This document shows positions 33,017-42,182 of a stretch of 64,000 nt of DNA, piece by piece; position 1 is the first letter of the stretch, and every line of letters begins with the position of its first letter. A program made the position numbers and the translations under genes. The notes below the pieces were generated by a model. It had not been told where the DNA came from. It saw nothing but the letters and a program-made list of their open reading frames with translations, and searched no databases. This DNA is from Rhodospirillales bacterium (GTDB lineage Bacteria > Pseudomonadota > Alphaproteobacteria > Rhodospirillales > Shumkoniaceae), in the NCBI GenBank assembly GCA_018432935.1, contig JAHDSF010000006.1, positions 482,598-546,597 on the forward strand, given 5' to 3'.

Positions 33017-33574
33017 TCAGCTCTCGGGCGAGGCTTCCCCGTGGACCGATCCGGCGCGGGCTCGCGCCACCGCGACCATCTTCTCGAGGTCGCCCTCCGA
33101 GCACAGACCCAGGCCAACCGGATTGCGCGGCTTGATGTTGGGTGCGTTCCAGTGGGTCTTGTCGCGCACCGACGAAATGGTCGGCTTGGTGGTGCCGATC
33201 AGGCGCGAAATCTGGGCGTCGCTCAATTCGGGGTAGTGCTTGACCAGCCATGCGATGGCGTCGGGCCGGTCCTGGCGCTTGGAAACCGGGGTATAGCGGG
33301 CTCCCTTGGGGCGCGCCTGCGGCTCGGGGACCGAGGGCTCGAGCCGGCGCAGCGATGCCGACGAATCGTCCTGGCACCGCTCGATCTCGGCCCACGTGAG
33401 ATCGCCACTGATGATGGGATCGATGCCCTGCATGCCGGGCGCCACCTCTTCGTCCGCGATAGCCTGCACTTCGAGCATATGCAGGCCGCAGAACTCGGCG
33501 ATCTGCTCGAACGTCAGCGACGTGTTCTCGACCAGCCAGATGGCGGTCGCCTTCGGCATAAGGGGTTCTGCCAT
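33017..33574 (-). CDS. DUF1013 / TrcR-type cell-cycle regulator
   Basis: The 185-residue protein belongs to an alphaproteobacteria-specific family: MPKATAIWLVENTSLTFEQI, AEFCGLHMLEVQAIADEEVA, DPIISGDLTWAEIERC, then KHYPELSDAQISRLIGTTKP. Two helix-turn-helix-like segments can be seen (residues 11-38 and about 110-134), consistent with DNA binding. The family is annotated as the cell-cycle transcriptional regulator TrcR in related genomes. It is divergent from the DUF1192 gene. Confidence 0.9.
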   Translation of the reverse strand: MAEPLMPKATAIWLVENTSLTFEQIAEFCGLHMLEVQAIADEEVAPGMQGIDPIISGDLTWAEIERCQDDSSASLRRLEPSVPEPQARPKGARYTPVSKRQDRPDAIAWLVKHYPELSDAQISRLIGTTKPTISSVRDKTHWNAPNIKPRNPVGLGLCSEGDLEKMVAVARARAGSVHGEASPES

Positions 33575-33729
33575 CTTCCCTTCTCGATCGGGTAATGTTG
33601 TTGCTGGCCCCTATATAGTCTGCGCGCCCCGACGCGGTCAAATGATAGGGCTAAAAATATCCCGACGACTTTTCGCCGCCGCCACCTCTCGCTATTCTGT
33701 ATTCCCTGGGCGATCACGGAGGACGGCGC

Positions 33730-33912
33730 ATGGACATCGAGGATCTGGAGCCGCGAAAGGTTCCTCCCAAGCCGCGCAATCTCGAAGAGATGTCGCTTGA
33801 GGCGCTGGCCGAGTACGTGGCGGAGTTGGAAGCCGAAATCGAACGCGCCAAAGTGGCGATAGCGGGTAAGCGGCAGGCGCGCTCGCTCGCGGATTCCGTG
33901 TTCCGCAAGTAG
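33730..33912 (+). CDS. DUF1192 small protein
   Basis: The 60-residue protein MDIEDLEPRKVPPKPRNLEE continues MSLEALAEYVAELEAEIERA and ends ADSVFRK. This is the conserved alphaproteobacterial DUF1192 pattern: a short acidic N-terminus and one amphipathic helix. The function is unknown. GGAGGACGGCGC precedes the ATG. Confidence 0.9.
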   Translation: MDIEDLEPRKVPPKPRNLEEMSLEALAEYVAELEAEIERAKVAIAGKRQARSLADSVFRK

Positions 33913-34018
33913 GTCCAGCGTGGCGCCCGAATCGCTCCTGATTCGCCTTGACCGGTGACCTGCCCCCGGCCATACTGATATAGTTCGTGGCGAGTTCGAC
34001 AGGGCAGGTAACATACCG

Positions 34019-34047
34019 AGGGCCGCTTCTGAAGGCGGCCCTTCTTA
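34019..34047 (+). terminator. Rho-independent terminator candidate after the DUF1192 gene
   Basis: AGGGCCGC (34019-34026) pairs perfectly with GCGGCCCT (34035-34042), followed by TCTTAATT. It lies between two convergent genes and overlaps the stop of the leftward gene. Confidence 0.6.
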
Positions 34048-35688
34048 ATTGGCCGTCTCCAACGCCTTCAGGTTCCCGGCCGCGTTCCAGACCACCTCGA
34101 ACAGCGGGATGGCGTCGTAGAGGTTGTCCCGCGCCAGCGTCCCCGCCTCCTTGAACGGCAGGCTTGGCCCGCTTTGCCTTACCGCAGCGGAGACCAGGAT
34201 CTGGTCGCGCTGGGCTTTGCGGCAGATCCACGCCGCGGTCTCCGCAGCGTCCGGAACCCGGCGCTCGTCGTCCCCCGTGTCGCCGCAGTCCAGTCCGCTC
34301 TGCAGGTGAACCGGCAGGTCCGCATTGGCCTGCGTATGCGCCACCGCCTCGCGGTGCATCCTGACCGCGGCATCGATCCCGTTCCTGGCGTCCGGGAAGG
34401 CTGCCATAAGCCCGCGCAGCGTCTGCCGGATCTCGGTTCCGCCGAACTCCTCCACTGCGGCCCGAAACAGGCGGTCGCGCACGTTGAGGGCGTTCTGCAT
34501 CAGCACCTGGTCGCGAATCTGCCCCGGGTCCGCGAACGGCGCGACATCCACGAACAGGAAGGTGACGGAGTCGCGTGGCCGATCGCCGCTGCTGTCCCCG
34601 CGCCACTCTGCCAGCGCGGTGGCGAGACCGGCCGCGATGCCGTTGGCGCCGCCGAGGAACGCGGTCATCGCCTGGCGGCCGGCGTTCATCATATCGGGGG
34701 CGAGCGGATAGCGGGCGACCTCGTGCTCGATCGAATCGATGAATCCTTGGGCCTGCCGCAGCCGGCGTCCCACCAGCTGCAGGACCTCGCGCAGGATCCG
34801 CCGCTCCTCCTCCAGGGGCAGCGACCGCAGCCTTCCCAGTTCCGAGACGGCGCCCGCCATGAACAGGTCGATGCCGCGGGCCATGTGCGGGCTTTCGATG
34901 CCGGTCTCGGCGTCGCGCAGCAGCCGGGCGACGAAGCGCGTGGCCACCACGACCTGCTTCTCGGCGTAGGGGGTCGTTTGCGGCCGCGCGGCGGGGGGAG
35001 GGGGGCTCGCGGCCGGTCGGGGCGAGGGGAGCACCTTGGGCGGGGCTGCCGGAGGGGGTGGTTTCGGGCGTGACTCCTGCGGTCGTGCCTGGGGCAAAGC
35101 ATGCGACTCCCGCCCCTCGGCCTCGCCCGGGGGCGAGGCCGGTGCCGGGGCGGAGGACGGCTGCTGCCGGGAATGCCTGGGCCGCGGGGCGAACGCCGCC
35201 ACGGTCGCGATCACCAGGACAAAGAGAACCGCGAAGGCGGCACCGGCGAGAGTCTCCCGCGGCAGCTCCGTAAATTCCTGCGGCAGCCTCTCCGCCAGTT
35301 CGGGAAAGACGTACAGGGCGCCGGCTCCGGCGGTACCGGCCGCCAGCGCTACTGCGGCAGCGGCCGCAAGCCTTCCGGTCCCCCTGCGCGGCCTTGCGGT
35401 GGAACGCCCCCCCTGCTGCTGTTCGGCGGCCACACGATCGGCCGCCTTCGCGAACGTCCCTTCAAGGCGGTACAGTTTGAAGATCGTCTGCTCGCGGCTC
35501 ATCCCTCCGTCGGGGGCGAGGTCGTCCCTGACCACCTTGACGGCCTGGAACTCCGGCAGCGCCGCCAAGCGCTTTGCTTCGCGGATTGCATCCTTGCGTT
35601 CGTCGGCGTCGAAACGGGAATGGATCTGCCACTGGCCGTCCTTGAGGACGTACAGCTCGTAGGACTCCAGAGGGGGCGGCGCGGTCAT
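34045..35688 (-). CDS. Membrane protein with proline-rich linker and degenerate class III nucleotide cyclase-like domain
   Basis: The 547-residue protein has an N-terminal soluble domain (about 1-95, ESYELYVLKDGQWQIHSRFD), then two membrane helices (about 106-128 and 148-168). A Pro/Ala-rich linker (about 170-245), a helical region, and a C-terminal domain resembling class III adenylate cyclases follow: VTFLFVDVAPFADPGQIRDQ, RQTLRGLMAAFPDARNGIDA and HLQSGLDCGDTGD. The first metal Asp (FVDV) is present. The second, expected in a GDGLMAVF-type strand, is missing (LRGLMAAF), so catalysis is doubtful. It may bind a nucleotide or act as a structural regulator. Confidence 0.7.
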   Translation of the reverse strand: MTAPPPLESYELYVLKDGQWQIHSRFDADERKDAIREAKRLAALPEFQAVKVVRDDLAPDGGMSREQTIFKLYRLEGTFAKAADRVAAEQQQGGRSTARPRRGTGRLAAAAAVALAAGTAGAGALYVFPELAERLPQEFTELPRETLAGAAFAVLFVLVIATVAAFAPRPRHSRQQPSSAPAPASPPGEAEGRESHALPQARPQESRPKPPPPAAPPKVLPSPRPAASPPPPAARPQTTPYAEKQVVVATRFVARLLRDAETGIESPHMARGIDLFMAGAVSELGRLRSLPLEEERRILREVLQLVGRRLRQAQGFIDSIEHEVARYPLAPDMMNAGRQAMTAFLGGANGIAAGLATALAEWRGDSSGDRPRDSVTFLFVDVAPFADPGQIRDQVLMQNALNVRDRLFRAAVEEFGGTEIRQTLRGLMAAFPDARNGIDAAVRMHREAVAHTQANADLPVHLQSGLDCGDTGDDERRVPDAAETAAWICRKAQRDQILVSAAVRQSGPSLPFKEAGTLARDNLYDAIPLFEVVWNAAGNLKALETAN

Positions 35689-35784
35689 GCGGTGCTTCCC
35701 GGATACGCGGGCTGCAGTATAGCGGCAAACACGGGTTCGAGAATCGGATTTCGCGCGGCGCAGCCCTTACGGGAGCCCATAACG

Positions 35785-35812
35785 AAAGCGCCCCGCGTCA
35801 CCGCGAGGCGCC
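35785..35812 (-). terminator. Rho-independent terminator for rpmE
   Basis: On the minus strand GCGCCTCGCG and CGCGGGGCGC form a stem (35802-35811 with 35788-35797, one mismatch) around a 4-base loop, followed by TTTCGTT. It lies 22 bp after the rpmE stop. Confidence 0.65.
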
Positions 35813-35833
35813 TCGAAAAACGGCGTCGGAGCG

Positions 35834-36055
35834 CTACTTCAGGCCAATGTTCGCGAAGCGCTTCTTGAACTTGGCCAGCTGGCCGCCGCTGTCGACCAGG
35901 CGGTGGACGCCGGTCCACGCGGGGTGCGACTTCGGGTCGATGTCCAGGCGCAGGGTGTCACCCTCCTTTCCCCACGTCGAGCGCGTCTTGTATTCGGTAC
36001 CGTCGGTCATGAGGACGGTAATCTCGTGGTAATCGGGGTGGATGTCCTGCTTCAT
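35834..36055 (-). CDS. rpmE: 50S ribosomal protein bL31
   Basis: The 73-residue protein [20 protein letters not shown] carries [24 protein letters not shown] residues typical of bL31 ([27 protein letters not shown]). It has no CxxC zinc pair, so it is the zinc-independent form usual in alphaproteobacteria. A hairpin terminator follows. Confidence 0.95.
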   Translation of the reverse strand: MKQDIHPDYHEITVLMTDGTEYKTRSTWGKEGDTLRLDIDPKSHPAWTGVHRLVDSGGQLAKFKKRFANIGLK

Positions 36056-36144
36056 GGTTGAGCTCCGCTACGAGAGGCGCTTTATATAACGGCCGGAAAC
36101 GCGCCAGGCAAGGGTTTTGGCAGCAGCGGGGAGGGAGCGGGGCG

Positions 36145-36471
36145 ATGGCGGACGATGCGGCGTTCGAGACCTTGGCCGGGGCCGAGCTGCAGAGTCTGGC
36201 GGACCGGTTGGAGGACGCGCTGGGCGACGTCGCCGACGTCGACTTCGACGCCGGGATCCTCACGATCGCCCTCGATCGCGGCGGCCAGTTCGTCGTCAAC
36301 AAGCATGCGCCCAGGCGGCAGATCTGGCTTTCCTCACCGGTCAGCGGCGCGACCCACTACGACCATCGAAGCGGGGACTGGGTAGGAACCCGCGACGGAG
36401 TGGCCTTGTCGGCGCGGCTCGCAGAGGAGCTTGGCGGGCTCACCGGGCGTACGTTGCGGCTTGCCGATTGA
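36145..36471 (+). CDS. cyaY: Frataxin/CyaY iron-sulfur assembly protein
   Basis: The 108-residue protein matches the frataxin fold: an acidic first helix (LADRLEDALGDVADVDFDAG) and then GQFVVNKHAPRRQIWLSSPV and SGATHYDHRSGDWV, the conserved beta-sheet surface. It binds iron and modulates the cysteine desulfurase IscS. GAGGGAGCGGGGCG precedes the ATG. It converges with the MFS gene 6 bp away. Confidence 0.93.
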   Translation: MADDAAFETLAGAELQSLADRLEDALGDVADVDFDAGILTIALDRGGQFVVNKHAPRRQIWLSSPVSGATHYDHRSGDWVGTRDGVALSARLAEELGGLTGRTLRLAD

Positions 36472-36477
36472 CGCTGG

Positions 36478-37641
36478 CTACCGCTTGTCCGTCCCGGGCA
36501 GCGCCTGGACGGCAACCACGATGACCAGCGCCATCACCACCGCGCCGCCGAGGAACGGCCAGTCGATCCCGACATGGGTGAACAGGATGCCGGCCCACGC
36601 CGGCCCCAGCACGCGGCCGAGGATTGCCGCCGACCTCCCGATTCCCAGCAGGGCTCCTTGTTCATGGGATTCGATGCGCAGCGACATCAGGGCGTTCAGT
36701 GTGGGGTTGAAGACGCCGAAGCCGACCGCCAGCAGGGACATCGCCGCGGCCACGGCGGGAACGCCGTCGGCGAGGGCGGTCAGCAGCAGACCGATCGCGA
36801 ACAGGACGGCGCCACCGACCAGCAGAGTCTTCTCGCCGAAGCGGCGGGCGAGTGCTCCGACCGCGCCGCCCTGAACCGCCACGGACAGCACGCCGAGTAC
36901 GGCGAACAGGTAGCCGTTCTGCAGCGGGCCCCAGCCGAAGCGCCGTTCCGACCACATGGCGAAGGTCGCCTCCATGCCCGCAAAAACGAAGGTTGCGAGA
37001 AAGGCGAGCACGACCGGCACCGCGATCTGCGGGCGCCCGAGGGCCATCGCGAACTGGGAGATCGCGTTGCGATGCGGCGCGGTGCCGGCGTGCGCCGGCC
37101 GCGACTCCCGAAGCATGATCATCGCCAGAACGAACGCGGTCGCGGACAGGCCGGCGGCCACCAGGCAGGGAGTAGCGTAGTCCGCGGTCGCGGCATCGGC
37201 CCCGGCGAGGATGCCGCCGATGGCGGGGCCGAAAATGAAGCCCAATCCGATCGCGGCGCCGACCGTGCCCATCCCTTTGGCGCGGTCCTCGGGCCGGGTG
37301 ACGTCGGCGACGTAGGCGAACGCGGCCGAGATGTTGCCGGCGAGCGCCCCGGCGAAGGCGCGGGCAAGGAACAGCGTCCACAGCGCGTCGGCATAGGCGA
37401 GCCAGAGGTAGGCGGCCGCGGCGCCGGCGGTCGAGACCACCAGCACCGGCTTGCGGCCGATGCGGTCGCTGAGGCGGCCGAGGAAGGGGGCGGCGAGGAG
37501 CTGGGCGAACGAGAACACCGCCATCAGCAGGGCCACGGTCAGCGGCTGAGCGTCAAAGCGTTCCGCGTAGAACGGCAGCAGCGGGATGACCAGCCCGAAG
37601 CCGATGAGGTCGACCAGGACGATCAGGAAGAGAGGCAGCAT
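36478..37641 (-). CDS. MFS drug exporter, TetA/TCR-like
   Basis: The 387-residue, 12-helix transporter begins MLPLFLIVLVDLIGFGLVIP and has motif A (GRLSDRIGRKPVL, about residues 55-67) and an antiporter motif C-like stretch (GLGFIFGPAIGGILAG, about residues 132-147). These place it with proton-driven drug exporters of the TetA type. The real substrate is unknown. It is the last gene of the OmpA-MotA-OmpA operon, 28 bp after the OmpA-domain gene. Confidence 0.9.
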   Translation of the reverse strand: MLPLFLIVLVDLIGFGLVIPLLPFYAERFDAQPLTVALLMAVFSFAQLLAAPFLGRLSDRIGRKPVLVVSTAGAAAAYLWLAYADALWTLFLARAFAGALAGNISAAFAYVADVTRPEDRAKGMGTVGAAIGLGFIFGPAIGGILAGADAATADYATPCLVAAGLSATAFVLAMIMLRESRPAHAGTAPHRNAISQFAMALGRPQIAVPVVLAFLATFVFAGMEATFAMWSERRFGWGPLQNGYLFAVLGVLSVAVQGGAVGALARRFGEKTLLVGGAVLFAIGLLLTALADGVPAVAAAMSLLAVGFGVFNPTLNALMSLRIESHEQGALLGIGRSAAILGRVLGPAWAGILFTHVGIDWPFLGGAVVMALVIVVAVQALPGTDKR

Positions 37642-37669
37642 GCCGCGTCCTCCCGCGCCCTGCGCCGCG

Positions 37670-38971
37670 TCACCGGTTGGTCAGCTTGAATTCGATGCGG
37701 CGGTTGCGCCGCAGGGCAATCTCGTCGTTGCCCGGATCGAGCGGACGGAACTCGCCAAAGCCCGCCGCTGCCAGATGCTCGCTGGGAATCCCCTGCGCGA
37801 TCAGGAACTGAACCACGGCGACGGCCCGCGCCACCGACAGGTCCCAGTTCGAGGGATACCGCGGCGTGTTGATCGGGATGCGGTCCGTATGCCCGTCGAC
37901 CTGCAGGATCCAGTCGATGTCGGGCGGGATTTGGGCCGCGATCTCCTTCAGCGCATCGGCGAGCTGCGCGATCTGCTTCTTGCCTTCCTCGCCCAGGTCG
38001 GCCGAGCCGGAGGCGAACAGCACCTCCGACTGGAAGACGAAGCGGTCGCCGACGATGCGGACGTCGCGGCGCTCGCCCAGGATTTCGCGTAGGCGGCCGA
38101 AGAACTCCGAGCGGTAGCGCGACAGCTCCTGCACCTTGGTGGCAAGGGCGGCGTTGAGGCGCTGGCCGAGGTTGGCGATCTGGGCCTTCTGCTCGGAGGA
38201 GATCTTCTCGGAAGCCTCGAGGGCGGCGTTGAGCTGGGTGAGCTGCTCGCGCAGGGCCGCCATCTGGCGGTTGAGAAGGGCGACCTGCGCCCGCGCCGAT
38301 TCGGAAAGCTCGCGCTCGCGCAGCAGCATGAGGTCCTTCTCGGACAAGGTCGACTGCGCCTTGGCCAGCTCGTCCGACTTGAGGACGAGGGCGGCCTGGG
38401 CGCTGGCCAGGTCTTCTTCCGTGCGCGTCGCCTGCTCCTTGGCCAGCCGGGCCTGCCCGGCCAGTTCCGTCACCTCCTTCTCGAGCTCGGCTTTGAGCGC
38501 GCGCAGGGCGTCGAGGTCGTTGTTCAGTTTGGCGATCTCGCGAACCTGCACCTCGATGCTCGCCTTGTCGGCCATGATCGTCTTGAAGGCATTCTCAAGC
38601 TGGCTGCCTGTCTCCTTGGCCTGGCGGGCAGCGTCCTCCGCCCGCAGGTTGGCGGCCCGCATCTGCTCGCGCAGGTCTTCCCGCGCCGTCAGCGAGGCCT
38701 GCAGCTCCTGCGACAGTTGCGACATGTTCAGCCGCAGGTCCGTGTTCTCGCGCCGCTCCAACGCCAGCAGATCGGAAAGCTCGCCGACCTGGCTCTGCAG
38801 CCGCTCCAGCGCCTCGTCCCGACCGGTGATCGCCTGGTTGAGGAAGAACTGCGCGCTGGCATAGATCATCAGCAGGAAGGTGATGACCAGAAGCAGCGTC
38901 GAAAGCGCATCGACGAACCCCGGCCAATAGTTGGCCGTCCTGATGCGGGGGCGGCGGAGAGCGGAGGGCAT
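37670..38971 (-). CDS. Inner-membrane coiled-coil protein with OmpA-like peptidoglycan-binding domain (MotB-like)
   Basis: The 433-residue protein has one N-terminal helix (about 15-43, YWPGFVDALSTLLLVITFLL) with the aspartate that in MotB/ExbD-like stators carries protons. A very long coiled coil (about 50-290) and a C-terminal OmpA domain follow: VLFASGSADLGEEGKKQIAQ, QVDGHTDRIPI and GFGEFRPLDPGNDEIALRRN. It lies 12 bp after the MotA/TolQ-like gene, so the pair forms a proton-channel stator anchored to the cell wall. The long coiled coil is unlike flagellar MotB and resembles the ZorB-like architecture, but no Zorya effector is present. Confidence 0.87.
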   Translation of the reverse strand: MPSALRRPRIRTANYWPGFVDALSTLLLVITFLLMIYASAQFFLNQAITGRDEALERLQSQVGELSDLLALERRENTDLRLNMSQLSQELQASLTAREDLREQMRAANLRAEDAARQAKETGSQLENAFKTIMADKASIEVQVREIAKLNNDLDALRALKAELEKEVTELAGQARLAKEQATRTEEDLASAQAALVLKSDELAKAQSTLSEKDLMLLRERELSESARAQVALLNRQMAALREQLTQLNAALEASEKISSEQKAQIANLGQRLNAALATKVQELSRYRSEFFGRLREILGERRDVRIVGDRFVFQSEVLFASGSADLGEEGKKQIAQLADALKEIAAQIPPDIDWILQVDGHTDRIPINTPRYPSNWDLSVARAVAVVQFLIAQGIPSEHLAAAGFGEFRPLDPGNDEIALRRNRRIEFKLTNR

Positions 38972-38983
38972 GGCTTCTCCGGC

Positions 38984-40126
38984 CTAGCGCTCGCCCTGCT
39001 CGGCGAGGGCGGCGATGGTGCGGGCCAACAGCTTGATCTCGCTGCGGAACTGCTGGATCATCTCCTCGCGTCCGGCGGCCAGCTCCTCGATCAGCCGCGC
39101 CACGTAGACGTCAAGATTGCGGATGTGAATCCGGGTCGTCTCGTCGAAGCCGCCGCCCGAGCCGCTGAGGCCGTCCGCCAGCCTGGCCAGGATCGGCTTC
39201 AGGTCCGATTGCGTCTCGGCCAAGCTGAGCATCAGGGACTGCTGCGTGTGCATGTGGTCGGTCAACGTGGTGAGCTGCTCGGCCAGGGACCGCAGGTGGG
39301 TGTTGGCGGCCTGGCGGTTCTCCTCGCCACGGGCCATTGTCCGCTGCAGGTTGTCGAGGCTCTCCGCGGTCTGCTCGAGAAGCGCCTGGACATAGACGGG
39401 AACCGACTGGTCGCCTTCGGCCACGATGCCGCCGCCGGTCAGGCGCGTCCGCTCGGAGAGCCACTCTTCCAGCTCGTTGTAGAAGCGGTTCTGTGCCTGC
39501 GAGGCCTGCAGGTCCAGGAAGCCCAGCGCCAGCGAGCCGGCGAGACCGAACAGGGACGAGCTGAAGGCGGTGCCCATGCCGCCGAGCGGGGATTCCAGGC
39601 CGCGCTTGAGGTCGGCGAACATGGCGTTGATATCGCCGCCGCTGACCGTCAGGCTGTTGATGGCATCGCGGATCGAGGTGACGGTCTGCAACAGTCCCCA
39701 GAAGGTGCCGAGCAGGCCGAGAAAGACGAGCAGGCCCACGGTGTAGCGCGACAGGTCGCGGGATTCGTCGAGCCGCGTCCCGATGCCGTCGAGCAGCGAG
39801 CGCATGGACATGGCCGACAGGCTGAGGCGACCCTGGCGCTCGCCCAGCATGGTCGCCATCGGCGACAGCAGGCGCGGCGGCTCCATCCCCGCCACGGAAT
39901 CGAAGCTGCGGTCGTACTGCTCGATCCAGGCTCCGGCAGGATACAGGACCGCGACCTGACGGAAGTTGTAGATGATCCCGAACAGGACCACGAACAGGAT
40001 CAAACCGTTGAGCGCCACGTTCGACATGAACGCGGTCTTCAACGGCGCCATCACGAACAGGGCGGCGATCAGTACCGCAGCCACGAAAACCGACATGCGC
40101 ACGAGAAAGCGGAAGGGGCGCGTCAT
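38984..40126 (-). CDS. MotA/TolQ/ExbB-family proton channel protein
   Basis: The 380-residue protein has membrane helices at about 10-32, 36-56, 150-172 and 205-225. The MotA/TolQ signature lies in the last two: VGLLVFLGLLGTFWGLLQTV and GGMGTAFSSSLFGLAGSLAL. The C-terminal 150 residues are cytoplasmic helices (TESLDNLQRTMARGEENR). It would form the channel partner of the OmpA-domain protein downstream. The family is conserved in alphaproteobacteria, and its role (envelope maintenance or force transfer) is not established. Confidence 0.9.
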   Translation of the reverse strand: MTRPFRFLVRMSVFVAAVLIAALFVMAPLKTAFMSNVALNGLILFVVLFGIIYNFRQVAVLYPAGAWIEQYDRSFDSVAGMEPPRLLSPMATMLGERQGRLSLSAMSMRSLLDGIGTRLDESRDLSRYTVGLLVFLGLLGTFWGLLQTVTSIRDAINSLTVSGGDINAMFADLKRGLESPLGGMGTAFSSSLFGLAGSLALGFLDLQASQAQNRFYNELEEWLSERTRLTGGGIVAEGDQSVPVYVQALLEQTAESLDNLQRTMARGEENRQAANTHLRSLAEQLTTLTDHMHTQQSLMLSLAETQSDLKPILARLADGLSGSGGGFDETTRIHIRNLDVYVARLIEELAAGREEMIQQFRSEIKLLARTIAALAEQGER

Positions 40127-40167
40127 TTGTTATTGTCCTCCGCCGACAGCGAAGTGCCCGAAGATGC

Positions 40168-41214
40168 TCATCGCTCGGCTATCGTGACGTCGACGCGGTT
40201 GACCGGCTCGTTGTCGACCCGGTCGCCGAGCGCGCGGACGTCGATGCGCGTGCTGCGAACTCCGTTCTTCATGAGGTAGGCGCGGACATCGAGGGCGCGC
40301 GACAACGAAAGCCGCCGCGCCTTGCTGGAGGTCAAGGCAGGTCCGCCCGCGTACCCGAGGATGCGCATCCGCAGGTCCGGATGCGCGTTGAGCAGCGCGA
40401 TCACGCGGTCGAGGTCGGTGCGGGCGCTTTCGGGCATCTTGTCGGAACCGTTTTCGAACAAGATGCTCAGAGAGTCACCCTCCTTCAGCGCCCCGCGGCC
40501 GCTCCCGCTGGTCCGGGCGGCAAGCTCGGCCCCTTGCTGCGGCTTGGCGGCCGGCGCGGCGGGCGCCGGCGCGACGACGGCGGCCGGCGGCGGTGCCGAC
40601 GGCGGGGTCAGGGCCGGAGCCGGCGGCTTCGCCGCGGGCGGACGGGCGTTCGGCTCGGTCAGCACGGGGGCCGGCGGCGGCGCCACGTTCGCCGTCTCGC
40701 GGGGCTGCTCCGGTGCCGGTGCCGCCAGCGGCCGCGGCGTGACGGAGGCCTGGGGCACAGGCGCAGGCACAGGCGCCGCGACGACCGGGGCCGGCGCCGG
40801 CACGGGGGCAGGTTGTTGCACGGCAGGAGCCGGGGCCGGCGCTTTCGGCGCCTCGGTCGGCTTCGGCTGCGCCGGGCGCGGCTTCTCGACGCGCGCCTGA
40901 CGCCGTGGAGCCGCTGGAGCAGGCTCGCGGCTGCCTCGGTTCACCGCTTGGCGGCTGCCTGACGGTGGCGGCACATGGAGACGCGAATGGGGAGCCTGGG
41001 TTCCCGGGAACCGGAGATTCTCACCCGTCCAGCCCGGGGCCGCCGCCGGGGCCGCCGCCGGGTCGCGTCCAAGATCGTTGATGACGCTGAGGTCAACGGT
41101 GACGGAAGGGTCCGACTGGGCACCGGCCGGAGCCGTCGCAATCACCGGGGCGATACCGGCGACCACCAACATGACGGCCAGGCCAGCGCGAATGACGCGC
41201 TTCTTCATGTCCAT
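40168..41214 (-). CDS. Exported proline/alanine-rich protein with OmpA domain
   Basis: The 348-residue protein has a signal peptide (MDMKKRVIRAGLAVMLVVAG, ending AGA). A very Pro/Ala-rich linker of about 190 residues and a C-terminal OmpA domain follow: SLSILFENGSDKMPESARTD, LRMRILGYAGGP and DVRALGDRVDNEPVNRVDVT. The typical OmpA arginine is preserved (NRVDV). It is the first gene of the operon leading to the MotA/TolQ and OmpA-coiled-coil genes, so it may be the cell-wall contact of the same machine. AAGGATAGAG precedes the ATG at 41214. Confidence 0.87.
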   Translation of the reverse strand: MDMKKRVIRAGLAVMLVVAGIAPVIATAPAGAQSDPSVTVDLSVINDLGRDPAAAPAAAPGWTGENLRFPGTQAPHSRLHVPPPSGSRQAVNRGSREPAPAAPRRQARVEKPRPAQPKPTEAPKAPAPAPAVQQPAPVPAPAPVVAAPVPAPVPQASVTPRPLAAPAPEQPRETANVAPPPAPVLTEPNARPPAAKPPAPALTPPSAPPPAAVVAPAPAAPAAKPQQGAELAARTSGSGRGALKEGDSLSILFENGSDKMPESARTDLDRVIALLNAHPDLRMRILGYAGGPALTSSKARRLSLSRALDVRAYLMKNGVRSTRIDVRALGDRVDNEPVNRVDVTIAER

Positions 41215-41378
41215 CTCTATCCTTCGCCCCCGGGGCGCCGCACCCGTCGATCCCCCAAGCGGATGCTGGACCCTACGCACATGGCCGGCGCCTATACAGC
41301 ACCGACCGACTTCACCATAACCAAGGGGAGCGGTACACACAACCTGTTCCGCGCGCCACCCGTGTCCCCGACACTGGG

Positions 41379-42182
41379 TCAAGCGGCCGCCTGCGCGCGG
41401 GTCAACAGGTCGAGAAACGACGTCCTCAGCCGGTCGTTGGTGGCGACGACGCCCCGGCCGGGGACGAAGCCGCGTTCGCCATCCAGAGTGGAGACGAAGC
41501 CGCCCGCCTCGCGCACGATCACGGTCCCGGCGGCAACGTCCCAGTAGTTGATCCGGTTCTCCCAATACCCGTCATAGCGGCCGGCCGCCACATAGGCGAG
41601 GTCGAGAGAGGCCGCGCCCTGGCGGCGAACGCCGGCGGCCACCATCATCACGGCGGCGAGCTGGCGGTGGAAGACGTCATGAGCGGGCGTCCCCTTGAAG
41701 GGGATGCCGGTCGCGAACAGCCCCTCGTCGAGGCCCTCGCGCGAGGACACCCGCAGGCGACGATTGTTGAGGTGAGCCCCGGCGCCCTTCTCGGCCCAGA
41801 ACAGCTCGTCCTTGACGGGGTCGTAGACGACGCCCGCAAACACGTCGTTGTCACGTTCGAGGGCGATCGAGATCGCGAAATGGGGAACCCCGTGCAGGAA
41901 ATTGGTGGTGCCGTCGAGGGGATCGACGATCCAGCGGTTCGAGGTGTCGGAACCCTCGATCACACCGCCCTCCTCGAGGATGAAGCCGTACTTCGGCCGG
42001 GCCTTCAGCAACTCGGCTCGAATGGTCTGCTCTGCGCGGCGATCGGCGGTGCTGACGAAATCCGCCGGTCCCTTGCGGGAGACCTGGAGGTTCTCGACCT
42101 CGCCGAAGTCGCGCACCATGTTGCGCGATGCCTTCTGCGCGGCGGCGATCATGACGTTGATGAGAGGGGAACGTACTGCCAT
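41379..42182 (-). CDS. Inositol-1-monophosphatase family protein (SuhB-like)
   Basis: The 267-residue phosphatase has all metal-binding motifs: ILEEGG (Glu68/69 region), WIVDPLDGTTNFLHG and WDVAAGTVIVREAGG. It hydrolyses inositol phosphates or related sugar phosphates; SuhB in some bacteria also assists rRNA transcription. The start MAVRSPLINVMIAAAQKASR aligns with the family N-terminus. Confidence 0.93.
   Translation of the reverse strand: MAVRSPLINVMIAAAQKASRNMVRDFGEVENLQVSRKGPADFVSTADRRAEQTIRAELLKARPKYGFILEEGGVIEGSDTSNRWIVDPLDGTTNFLHGVPHFAISIALERDNDVFAGVVYDPVKDELFWAEKGAGAHLNNRRLRVSSREGLDEGLFATGIPFKGTPAHDVFHRQLAAVMMVAAGVRRQGAASLDLAYVAAGRYDGYWENRINYWDVAAGTVIVREAGGFVSTLDGERGFVPGRGVVATNDRLRTSFLDLLTRAQAAA

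Noticed and set aside
37670..40126. Zorya-type defence system from the MotA/OmpA pair
   Set aside because: No ZorC, ZorD or ZorE-like helicase or nuclease gene is adjacent; the following gene is an MFS exporter, and the pair is of a type common in alphaproteobacteria.
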